Assembly: GCA_023375785.1 (NCBI GenBank)
Contig: SZWC01000509.1
Coordinates: 1 to 64,000 of the forward strand
DNA from: Penium margaritaceum
Lineage: Eukaryota > Streptophyta > Zygnematophyceae > Desmidiales > Peniaceae
DNA: 64,000 nucleotides
Reading direction: 5' to 3'
Below, piece by piece: positions 41,015 through 51,076 of this stretch. The translations under genes were made by a program, and so were the position numbers. The notes under the pieces were generated by a model, which worked only from the letters and a program-made list of their open reading frames with translations, did not search any database and had not been told where the DNA came from. The stretch's first letter is position 1, and each line of letters opens with the position of its first letter.

Positions 41015-41900
41015 TGACGAACCCCACCTTCTCGACTTGGGTGTGCTCCTCGGCCCCGGAATCCAGGCACCGCCGGTTGGCCTTCTTGAGGAAGTGATTC
41101 TTGTTGCCGTTGAGGAGCGACCTGCCCTTGCTGTTTTTGCCGCCGGCCTTCGCATCCTCTGGGCACTCGCGGGCCCAATGGCCCTCCTTGCCGCAGTTGC
41201 GGCACACACCTTTCTTGGCGCCCTTGTTGCCGCCACCTCTTCCATCGCTTCCTTTGCCCCCGTTTCCGCCACCACGCGTTTTGGTGAAAAGGGCCGATGA
41301 GGAAGACGAGGACTCCCCGCAGCTCCGGCGCTGCGCCTCGTTGCGGATGTATTTTGCGACCGCGCCATAGGTGAGCTTGTCCTCCGTCCATCCTCCGAGG
41401 ACGGTGATGAGTGGGCCCCATCTGTCAGGTAGGGCCATGAGGAGGGCCATCGCCTGCAGCTGCGTGTCGATCTTCCACCCCATGTCATTGCATTGCGAGG
41501 CGAGCGACTCGATCTGCTGCATGGCGGAGATGACATTATCTCCCTCCTCGATTCTAACCGTGAGGAGTCGCTTCATTGCGAAGATTTTGTTCGCGAGCGA
41601 CTTGGATTGATGGATGGAGTAGAGTTTTTGCCAAGATTCGGCTGCCAGCTTGCAGCCCTGGAAGTAGCCCCACTGCGACTCGGCCGTCCCGGATATCAAC
41701 AGCATGAGCGCCTCCGTGTTCTTCTTTACGAAGGCCTCCTTCTGCGCTTCCGTCGCCGTCGCTTGGTCGAGGACTTCCGTTCCCACCATGACCTCAAGCA
41801 GCCCCTTATGCGCGAGGTGCAACTCGAAGTGCCACCTCCATAGCCCAAATTCCGGGCCACCCGCATACTTCTGAATGGGCTGCGTCTCCTTCTGCGCCAT
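41015..41900 (-). pseudogene. copia D gag and protease start
   Basis: Starts MAQKETQPIQKYAGGPEFGL; gag_2/UBN2-like blocks (FGLWRWHFEL, ALMLLISGTAESQWGYFQGC, MALPDRWGPLITVLGGW), a Gly-rich linker, a CCHC knuckle CRNCGKEGHWAREC (about 41165-41210) and a protease-like RRCLDSGAEEHTQ. It forms the particle in intact relatives. Confidence 0.9.
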
Positions 41901-42021
41901 GTGCGCAGCTGCTACTCCGACGAGTTTTCAGTACTTCACGACGACGTCCAAGATGACGATCCCGTGCGCTACGGAAGCTGTGAACGTTGGAGGCTATCAG
42001 ACCCGTGGGCCCATAACCCTT

Positions 42022-43067
42022 TGTCAGGATGGAATCTGCGTGGTGCGGTACCGACGTTTGTCTGATCGTTTCTAGTGGTTCACGTCTACTGTTTTGGGCG
42101 AATCCGAGACTGAGCGTGAGCTTTCTGGTCGCCTCACGCTATGTGAGCAGGAATTTAGAGACAGTCAGTTTGCGAAGGGAATAACGTTGTTTTGCGTTAT
42201 ATATTGAACATAGACATGATCACAACATTTATAGGGCTAGTCATGAGCTTTCCAACGCACCAAACCGTGCGCGATTCGGCCAAGCGTAGCTCAAGTTATG
42301 CTTGCCGAAGCGCAGGTCTCACCCACCACAAAAACGCCTAACGCCTCCATGGCGCGCACACGCCGTGGCGCCTTCCTTCACGTGCGAAGCGCCTTTCCCA
42401 AGGTGCAGATCCAATTGCACGTGGTGTAGGGGTCCCCTGCACTGTTTCCACACACCCTACCCACTTTTGGGTCGAGTTTGGTGATGGGGTGTGACGAGGT
42501 TCGAAACCTGTCCGCGGACCTGCAGTCAGAATTTTTGAACAAGTCCCCGAGTAACAAAACGTACTACTGAGTTTCGGACGTCGAGCCATGATTTTGGCTN
42601 NNNNNNNNNNNNNNNNNNNNNNNNNNNNNNNNNNNNNNNNNNNNNNNNNNNNNNNNNNNGTCCCCCAGTAACAACCCGCACTACTGGATCCGGTGGATGA
42701 TCCACCTGATCAGGCGGATCATCCACCGGACGCCTCGGCAGGCCTTCCGGAGCAATTTCTCCAGATGGTATTTTTGTCACTCAATCCGGTCGATTATCCA
42801 CCGGATTTCGAGTCGCAGCCGGCTCCCAGAGTCGCTGCGCACACCCCAACTTTGGAAGGTCATATCTCCCTCGATACTTGTCCGATTCCGGCGAAACAAC
42901 TTCCGCCGGATTCAGCAACTCGTCAAATTTAAGCGGCAATCATCCATTTTAGGATCGGAGCAGTTTTCGAGTCGCCAGATCCGCCGGAGCAGAGTTTCCA
43001 CTTTCTGGCGGCTCGTGGGCGCCTCCCGGCGCCGCACTTGGGCATGCGGAGGGGCACTTTTTCAACA
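42022..43067 (-). repeat. 5' LTR of copia D (with 60 N)
   Basis: TGTTGAAAAAGTGCCCC...CCATCCTGACA on the minus strand. N fills 42600-42659. The 3' LTR shows no missing sequence at this point (GATTTTGGCT|GTCCCCCAG), so the gap is of zero true length. Next to it on the minus strand is AAGGGTTATGGGCCCAC, as in copia A. Confidence 0.92.
42600..42659. other. assembly gap (60 N)
   Basis: Sixty N within the D 5' LTR. By comparison with the 3' LTR nothing is missing. Confidence 0.97.
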
Positions 43068-43149
43068 GATTTCTTCATGTGGGGCAGTCAAGTTGGACAT
43101 GACCCTTTTTGTTTCATACCCAGCAGATCCGATCATCTGGATGAATATA

Positions 43150-43982
43150 TGGTCTTGGCTCTTGGCAAAATGGCCCTGGACGCGCTTGATACATAGCCTG
43201 TGTGCCATAGTTTGTGCTCGGCCGATTGTTGCCGTATGTCTCGAACCTTTTGGTGCATTTATCTGGTCGTCCTTGGTACTTCGCGTATAGCCCGACCTCA
43301 CCTCCATTCTCTTCGATGTAAGCATCTTCGTCGAGCATAAGAGCTTAAGTGGCCTTCTCAATTGTGAGAAGGCCACTTCTCAACTGTGGCTGCTGCTGCT
43401 ACCGCGGCTAGGGCTGTTTCAGCTAGCACTGCTGCTTGTGCTTTGGGGAACAGCTTGTCCAATGGCGTCAAGAGCATCTTTCACTGCTACTCCAATGATT
43501 GCAATATTTTCATCATCGTCTTGTCGATTGTTGTTGAATGTCTGAAGATGCTTCACAGTATGCTTGAAACCCGGAGGTAGGCTCTGAAAAAGGGTCTGAA
43601 CAAGAGCACGTTCAGATATGTTCTCACCAAGTGCAGTGATGCGGCTTGCTAGGTCTTTGAGATGACTGATATGGTCTTCAAGCCGAGTGTGTTCCTCCAT
43701 CTTCTAAGTGTGGAATTCTGTAAGCAAGTGACCGAGCTCATCATCTCTGATTTTGTGGTAGCGCCTCTTTAGTGCCTTCCAAGCAATCCTTGGACAGAGG
43801 TTGTCGTTGCAGTCTCGGACCAAAAAATTCAGCCGTTCTTCCAATTGCATAGCCAAGAATGCAAAGGCTTGATCGCATCTTCTTATATGGCTCACCTTGT
43901 CTTCTGCTGAGGAGTTGGAATTTATGACATCTGTTGGAGGGTCAACGACTGTTCCCCAGAGCCCTTTGTTCATGACAACCAT
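43150..43982 (-). pseudogene. copia C gag region
   Basis: Blocks FAFLAMQLEERLNFLVRDC, AWKALKRRYHKIRDDELGHL, HISHLKDLASRITALGENIS and LVQTLFQSLPPGFKHTVKHL match the UBN2 type of copia gag. It is interrupted; part of C. Confidence 0.82.
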
Positions 43983-44095
43983 TTCATGTTGAAGGCGAAG
44001 GCTTGATAATCTTCTCTATTGAAAACCGGTATTTTGAAAACCGGTCTTTGCTCCTGATTAACGCCATGATGGCCACTTCTCCTGTTGAAGGCACC

Positions 44096-44113
44096 TCCTA
44101 CTCTGATGCCAAA
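44096..44113 (-). other. primer-binding site of copia C
   Basis: TTTGGCATCAGAGTAGG on the minus strand, directly after the 5' LTR. It is a close variant of the plant initiator-Met primer site TGGTATCAGAGC. Confidence 0.65.
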
Positions 44114-45191
44114 TATGAAAGTTAGTGCTCTCCCAGAACTGTAGGTGTCTCAGGAATATTGAGAAATGAGTCTACTTGTCGTTGAATCTCGTTGAGGTCC
44201 ACACTGCAATTACTAATTGCAAAGAACATGATTACACTACACATTGGTAATTCAAGAGGACACAATGATGCCACCAGTACACAGCTCGTCTCTTGCTCTT
44301 TCTAAAGATATGCTATACTTGAAGAATGGTGAAGCATAGACAAAGCAATCTACCAATAAAACTGCTACCTATTTGTACTAGTCTACTCACTAGGAAATAC
44401 AAAGCAGCGAGGTGCTTCATCAAGCCTCAGACTGTCTGGTACTCCGGTGTCTGTTCTTTGGCAGTCACGGCCCTACCGGATGCTGTTCTCGAGCAACCGA
44501 GGTTGGTGGATGCCCAGCGCCCTCGGTACTCGTCAACGCGAGAGGAGCCAGTGATCGCACTCTTGGTCAATCAACGGTTGTACTCAGCCCGTCGCTCTTC
44601 GTGTGATCCCCCACCGTTGGTCCGCTCCTTTATAAAACTGTTCTCTTGATATCTTGGTCCTCGGAATCCGTCCCCGTCATTCCGTAACTGCCATGTCAGC
44701 ATAGGAGATCGAGAGGAGCCGGTGCTTGCACTCTTGCTCCTTGTGTCCAGAGCCATTCTGTCTACTTCCGCAAATCACACCGGAATGTATCCAGTTAATT
44801 TCCATGTCACCATTGATGTAGGAAGAGTAGAGCAGAGTAGATAGGGCCGCGGATGGATGGATCAGTGGGACGCATAAAGAGGCCTGCCCACAGCCATACT
44901 ATGCCCCGCCACATAGGACAGACAGGAGAGTTGGGAGAGAGAGCGGCGACCTCTCTCCCTGCTTTCTGTGTTTTTCCGTGCCAAGTCCTCTAGCCCAGAA
45001 TGTGTCACTTTTTCCTTTCTGGTCAGTTGTGGCATTAACTGTGCCACTTTTCTCCTTTTCCCATTGTACATCATCTGATCGTTGAATGGACCTGAAACTT
45101 GGAGGGTAAGGGAATGATGGCAGGAGCTTTCTGTTGGTGTTGTTAGATCGTCGATCGGAAGAGAAATGAGAGAGAGATGAAATTTCCAACA
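44114..45191 (-). repeat. 5' LTR of copia C
   Basis: About 1078 bases matching 30329-31409, with TGTTGGAAATTTCATC at its 5' end on the minus strand. Shared internal landmarks include GAGACACCTAC, GCTCCTTTATAAAACTGTTC (plus strand) and GGATGGATGGATCAGT (plus strand). Confidence 0.9.
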
Positions 45192-45196
45192 ACAGG

Positions 45197-45634
45197 CAGC
45201 AGAATTATTGGCTAGGAAGGCTGATAGCGGCCTTCAAGGAGAAACGATGGCTGGAGGACCTCCAAGAGACTTCAAGGAAGGAGCAGTCCACAACTATTTG
45301 CCGTGCAGGTCCTGGGAGACATAATTCTCTTGCATAACAAGGTGACTGCTGCTCATCCCGCTAGGCTAGGAGAGTGTACTAAAGGATCACTTTTGACAGA
45401 GTATATCTCACTGCTCCCTTAGCAAAATAAGCCATATAATGGCTTGTTAGAAAGTTGTGATCATTTATTTTATCAATCAAGATTCAAATCTGAATTTTGC
45501 GTTCTCTGGAAACCTACATTTGCTTCCGTAATTTCTGTCTGTGCAACATGCAAGTCCCTCTCACAAACAGTTGGTCCTTTCTAGGCGGCTCTTGGTGAGC
45601 CTGATCACCTCCTTGAGGGCTGCCACATTTTCCA
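45197..45634 (+). repeat. shared B LTR, right part
   Basis: CAGCAGAATTATTGGCTAGG...GAGGGCTGCCACATTTTCCA aligns with 49350-49790. With 30080-30328 it makes one full LTR of about 680 bases split by copia C. Confidence 0.87.
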
Positions 45635-45638
45635 TTAG

Positions 45639-45650
45639 TGGTATCAGAGC
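45639..45650 (+). other. primer-binding site of copia B2
   Basis: TGGTATCAGAGC four bases after the LTR end, complementary to the 3' end of plant initiator Met tRNA. It is the classic copia primer site. Confidence 0.9.
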
Positions 45651-45737
45651 TAGAAAAAGGTTGTGCCTCATCCTTGAGGCATTACGTGCACCCTGTTGTC
45701 TGAGAGAGTCGTGTGGAGGCTGAACATTGCACTACCA

Positions 45738-46680
45738 TGGCAACATCCGCTTCTGTGGTGGCCAGCGTCAACATCACCAAGTTTGAAGGCAAGAAATTCT
45801 TCAACTGAAGCAACAACATGAAGATGGTGCTGATGGAGAAGGGAATCTAGTGCCATGTGAGTGAGGAGGAACTAGCTCAGTCCTTTCTCTCACCTGGTGA
45901 GGCCCGTACCCACCGCGAGAAGCGTGACCGCGCCCTCGCCACCATCTAGATCTACCTCGCCGAACGGTAGCAACTCCTTGTCCGTGGCATCCTCACACCT
46001 AAGGAAGTTTGGAAGAATCTTGAGTCTACTTATGCATCTAAGTCAATACTCATGAACATGCAGCTGCGTTGTCACGTTCACACTGTGAAAATGGATGAGT
46101 CCAGATCCATGATTGACTACATCATCATGGTGAAGTCTCTCTCTGGCCAGCTTTCTGGAATTGAGGACCCTTTCAAGGAGCGTGTGCTCATGCTAACCAT
46201 CCTCTGCGGCCTTCCTAGCAGCTAAACTCCTCTCATTGTTGCACTAGACCAGCGTGGCGACAAGCTCATCCCCAATGATGTGGAGGAGAGCCTGTTGTTT
46301 GAGGAGGAGCGGCGCAAGGGAGAGGACGGAAGCGGACTGGACGTTGCTCTCTTCACCAACTCTGGTCATGGGGGTGGTGCTGTACCAACAAGGAGCAATG
46401 ATGGAGGAGGGAAGAAGAAGAGGAACTGGCACTACTGCAAGAAGCCGGGCCATTGGGTGTACAAATGCCGGAAGAAGAAGGTGGACCTTGTGGGTGGAGT
46501 GGGAGCGAAAAAACAGTCTGATGCTTTCGCGAATGTAGCAGATTGGGAGAGTGGATTTGTGACCACCATCCAGATCCTGCACGTCTCCAACAATACCGCC
46601 TTGTTTTGGATCATTGACTCGGGAGCCACGTGGCACATAATGTGTTTCCGGGAGTTATTTGTTGTCTACACCGCCATTTA
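45738..46680 (+). pseudogene. copia B2 gag, knuckle and protease start
   Basis: Begins MATSASVVASVNITKFEGKK; UBN2-type blocks such as KEVWKNLESTYASKS and LSGIEDPFKERVLMLTILCG; a CCHC-like stretch YCKKPGHWVYKC (about 46433-46470); a protease-like WIIDSGATWH (about 46607-46640). It is broken in several places. Confidence 0.85.
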
Positions 46681-46690
46681 GCCTCGTCGG

Positions 46691-48240
46691 GTGTACATGG
46701 GTGACAATCATGTGCAAATGGCGGTTAGGGAGGGTGATATTGTGTTTTGTGCTTCCATTGAGGACAAGCACATGGAACATCGTGTGAAGAGGGTGCTCCA
46801 TGTTTCGGGACTGGTAGCTAACCTCCTCTCTGTCTCTTCTCTCGTCTCCGAAGGCATGCAAGTTCGCTTTGAGAATGGTGGCTGCACCATCTCTGTTCGT
46901 GCAGGCTGGGTGCTTGCAAAAGCAGACAAGGAGGACGGTCTGTACTGCCTATATGTGGTGTTGGAGAAGGAAGCCGACTCAACAGTAGCGGCGAGAGAGG
47001 GAAAACACGACGTCGGCCTTTGACACCGCCAGCTTGGCCACCTCGGCTTCGGCACCATCATCTCCATGCAGTAGATGGTCTGCAGCCTGGAGCTCAAGGG
47101 GGTTAAGCAGCCAGGTGCATCGGCTTGTGAGAGTGCCATTGAAGGGTAGCAAGCCCACTCTCCTTTCACAGGGGAAGGGAAGGGGGCGACTGAGCTTCTC
47201 TCACTCGTTCACTTTGATTTGTTCACAGTCCATGTCCAGCAAATTGTACTTTGTCACGTTCATTGATGACAATTCAATGAAGACATGGATGTCCATATTG
47301 GAAAGGACGAGTGCCTTGATGCTTTTGAAGTGTGGATTCTGTTGCACAGACTGAGAGTGGCAGGCGGTTGAAGGTGCTTCGCACCGATGGTGGAGGAAAG
47401 TACCTCTTCAACGACTTCTGTACCCACGTCAAGTGTCACAAGATCAGGCACAAAGTCACCACACTTGGAAAACCGCAGCTGAACGGCGTGACTGAACGGG
47501 CAAACCGCACGCTCATGGAGCGTGTTCGCAGCATACTCCAAGACGTGGAGCTCCCACCAACCTTTTGGGTGGAAGCGGTCAACAATGCTATGTACCTGAA
47601 AAACCGAAGTCCCACACGGGCTGTGCCGCTGATGACACTGGAGGAGACATGGACAGGATGCAGGCCAACAGTGACACACCTGAAAGTCTTTAGGTGTGGT
47701 GCACTTGTGCACGTACCTGCCGGCAGCCATAACAAGCTGGATACCAAGTCGGTGAAGGCAACCTTCCTCGGCTACGACACCATGGGATTCCGCCTCTACA
47801 ACCTCGCTGAATGCAAGATCAACCGTAGCTGTGACGTGGTCTTTCAAGAAGACGTGAAGGGCTGGCATTGGAGCCCTATGTCTGTAGTTCCACTTGCTCC
47901 TGCACTTTTACCAAAAGTGGGAGAAGAACCGGTAGTAGAAGAGGGCGGTGTGGAAGATGGCGGTGAGAGCGGCATCAGCAAGGAGGTAGAAGGAGCTAAG
48001 AAGGAGAAGGATCCAGGAGCCAAAGCTGATGAGGAGAAGCAGGGAAAAAATTCACAGAAGCTGCCACGGAGGTCTGCACGCCTCAACAAAGTTACAAAAG
48101 ACAGTAGGGAGCAGCGACGGTGGTCCGAGAGGCTCGCCATGAAGCACGCACAGCAAGGGGAGCGAATGAAATCGTGCTCCGTTCCACCACCAAGGAGTCC
48201 TCTGACCTCGAACTCCTCTTCCTCACCATCACCGATGGTG
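46691..48240 (+). pseudogene. copia B2 integrase region
   Basis: Includes VLHVSGLVANLLSVSSLVSE, the integrase-type LRTDGGGKYLFNDFC, KPQLNGVTERANRTLMERVR, PPTFWVEAVNNAMYLKNRSP and THLKVFRCGALVHVP blocks, and an acidic Lys/Glu tail ending LPRRSARLNK. The coding is interrupted. Confidence 0.87.
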
Positions 48241-48262
48241 ATGGTGTTGCCATCGGTTTGAC

Positions 48263-49100
48263 ATGAAAGACATGGGAGAGCTTAGTTACTACCTTGGCCT
48301 TCAAGTCAAGCGCGGCCTGCAGCAACAAACTTTGGAGTTTTCACAGAGCACGTACGTGAGTGACGTCATCAAGCACTTCAACATGGCAAGAGCGCGTAAG
48401 GCTGCAATACCACTAGAAGTGGGAGAGAAGCTGAGCATGATGCAGACTCCTCACAGCATGCAAGAGTGCACCAAATGGAAGCAGTACCGTACCAAGCATC
48501 AGTTGGGAGCCTCATGTATGCAGCGGTCGGCACGCGCCTTGACATCAGCCAAGTAGTGGGAGTGCTCAGCAAGTTTTGCGCGATTGGGAGGCAGGAAGCG
48601 CGTGCTGAGCTACCTGGACAGCAGCAGCAGCCTTCGCCTTACCTTCAATGGTAACAACAGCCCCATCCTCATTGGCTATAGCGACGCAGATTGGGGAGGT
48701 GGCCTGGACACAATGAGGTGGACCAATGGGTTCGTCTTTCTGCTCGGGGGAGGTGCAATCAGTTGGATGAGCAAGAAACACGAATACGCTGCCCTCTCGT
48801 CCACCGAAGCAGAGTTCATCACCCTGAGTGAAGAAGCAAAGGAAGCCGTGTGGCTGCATGAGCTACTAGCAAGCCTTGGACAGCAACATAAAATTTTGTG
48901 ACCACCATTTTGTGACAACATGAGTGCTATTACTCTGACCAAGAATGCAGGGTCTCACGCCCGCACCAACCACATCAACCTGCGGTACCACTTTATCCGC
49001 GAGCTTGTGGCAAAGGAGGTGGTGGAGATCAAGTTATGCCCTTCAAGGATGATGTTGGCAGACATTCTGACCAAGTTGCTCGCAGCGCACCGCTTTCAGT
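48263..49100 (+). pseudogene. copia B2 RT tail and RNase H
   Basis: DMGELSYYLGLQVKRGLQQQ, STYVSDVIKHFNMARARK, VGSLMYAAVGTRLDISQVVG, DADWGGGLDTMRWTNGFVF, ALSSTEAEFITLSEEAKEAV and NHINLRYHFIRELV. It is clearly a sister of 29165-30070. The coding is interrupted. Confidence 0.88.
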
Positions 49101-49114
49101 AGCTGAGGGGACAG

Positions 49115-49790
49115 TGCGGACTTGTGTGATTTGTATTCTTGCAAAGTGAGAGAACGATGGACATGAGGGTGCTAGAAAGTGAGGTTACTTGATAAAATTC
49201 ATCTGGAGTGATAGCCACATAGAGTATGTTCTACAGGTTCCATCGCACTTGCCGGAACTCACATTTGGAGTCTGTTTGAGTGAGACATGGATTTCCAAAG
49301 TTTGGAGGTCATGGGTCGGGTTCAAGTGACGACATGAGGCAGTTCAAAAGACAGCATAATCATTAGCCAGGAAGGCTGAGAGCGGCCTTCAAGGAGAAAA
49401 GAAGCCTGGAGCACTTCCAGGAGACTTCAAGGAAGGAGCAGTCCATGATTATTTGCCATGCAGATCGTGGGAGACATAATTCTCATGTGTGACAAGGTGA
49501 CTACCGCTCAGCCCGCTAGGCTAGGACAGTGTGCTAGAGGGTCAACTTTGATAGAGTGTATCTCAGTGCTCCCTTGGCCAAATGAGGCATATCAGGGCTT
49601 GTTAGAAATCTTTGATGATGTTATATCTCACTCAAAGTTAATTCAGACATTCACATTCCCTGAAAACCTAAATTCGCTTCCGTAGTTTCTGTCTGTGCAA
49701 CGTTCAACTTTGTCTCACTAACAGTTGGTCCTGCCTAGGCGGCTCTTGGTGAGCCTGATAACCTCCCTGAGGGCTGTCCCAGTTTCCACA
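49115..49790 (+). repeat. 3' LTR of copia B2
   Basis: 676 bases, TGCGGACTTGTGTG...GTTTCCACA, preceded by the purine tract GCTGAGGGGACAG. Confidence 0.88.
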
Positions 49791-50969
49791 AATCAACATA
49801 TTTGATAAAGGTACATTCGTGTGCGATGTCATGTTGTGAGACCACCACACTTCCTTACACTGCTTCTAGCCGTTGGCCATGAACGACCTTTTGCAAGAAA
49901 AAATGTTCCAGTGAGCATAAAATATCATAATCAAGATAACATCGAAAACACCCTAATCATAAAAAAGTGAAGAAATATCAAATCTCAAGTTACACTCAGG
50001 ATTTTACATGTTTATGTAACATCGGTCATCTACCTCATCCCGTGGGAATGGACACCTAAATATTCCCCTTCAATCCGGATGAAGGTTGGTTCCAACGCCC
50101 ATTTTCTTTTATGAGAACTTGGTCTTGTAGAAAATCATAACATGTCATGATGGTGCACGAGCCTAGCTCTTCCAATTATATTCCCATTTCATCTATTGCT
50201 TGCCTTTGTAGGACAAGCAGAATATAGGTGGTGAACAGCTAAACGTCGTGAATGACAAGAATGTTTGGGAAACAGAGACAATTAGGTAGTATTTGGTTAG
50301 GAATAAGTGGACTTCGACAAAACGTTTTGGAATCGTTGAGCATGTGCATTCCAATGTGGAAACAAGAATGAGGCAGCTCATGGACTTGGGCGTGTGCGAT
50401 GTCATGTCTTCATTTACTATTTTCAGGAAACTCTGCCTAGATTTCAAGGGTTTGGAGAACATCGAGGAGCATTCTTATGAAAGTATAGCGCCATAGAGAA
50501 GTCATCTAAATCTAATCAAATAATCAATATAGTTTGTGTCAGTTTTGCCGATGATACAAGACGGTGGTCCAACTTTTCCAAATCTCCTGAAACCCAACAT
50601 TTGAGATCTGGAGGTGCGCCGAAAAAAACCACAAATGACTAGCACAAAAATTTCAAAGAGGGGTTTGAATGTCATTATGAACAATTGCTTGAATGTCACT
50701 ATGAACGCTAGGGGTTGGTCTAGAGAGGAGGATTATAACAATGGGCCAGCGCTACGTGGCACAAACTGCTCAATGGCTTATGGGAAGCACATGCGATGGA
50801 TTCAGAGTCACAGATCCTCAAACTGTGATGGATTCAAGTCCAGAGACACTCAATTCCCCCAGTTTTGACCCAAATGGACCAAGCCTTGCGTCCGGCAATT
50901 ACACCTTGCCACTTGACGAGATAAATTTTAACTATTTTTTGTTGGTGTTCGGGTATGTTTTTGACATAT
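49791..50969. other. unassigned spacer, no gene supported
   Basis: About 1.2 kb between copia B2 and pogo-like element 2. Open frames are under 90 codons. I see no recognised domain or repeat. Confidence 0.5.
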
Positions 50970-50985
50970 TACCGTAGTGTTCCAA
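50970..50985 (+). repeat. left TIR of pogo-like element 2
   Basis: TACCGTAGTGTTCCAA; pairs with 53706-53721 with one mismatch. Confidence 0.85.
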
Positions 50986-51076
50986 AATGCTATTATTAAT
51001 TATTATTTTTACTCCAAAATGTGCCTACTTTGGTAATGGTTTCAATGTTCATTTTGTTTATTTCAAAAATGCAAAA

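Larger units (their letters stand above)
36100..43067 (-). mobile_element. Ty1-copia D, youngest of the nest
   Basis: A minus-strand copia inserted in C, with target duplication GATTT at 36095-36099 and 43068-43072. Both LTRs are 986 bases once a 225-base contig-join duplicate (left) and a 60-N gap (right) are set aside. LTRs differ at about 3-4% by eye. The internal order is gag, CCHC, protease, integrase, RT, RNase H. It looks nearly complete but has a handful of breaks. A further contig-join duplicate lies at 40471-41013. Confidence 0.93.
43068..45191 (-). mobile_element. Ty1-copia C, right (5') part
   Basis: Continues copia C beyond the D insertion: a CCHC-bearing region (about 43080-43140), gag, primer site and 5' LTR, ending at the target duplication ACAGG (45192-45196). 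The join to 36099 is shown by the GATTT duplication on both sides of D. Confidence 0.9.
45192..49790 (+). mobile_element. Ty1-copia B2, with shared LTR and 3' LTR
   Basis: Starts with the right part of the B LTR (45197-45634), then the canonical primer site TGGTATCAGAGC (45639-45650), gag, knuckle, protease, integrase and RNase H, then the 3' LTR at 49115-49790. The RT core is not recognisable. Coding has many interruptions, more than in A or D. By LTR divergence (perhaps 15-20% by eye) and by nesting it is the oldest layer. Confidence 0.9.
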
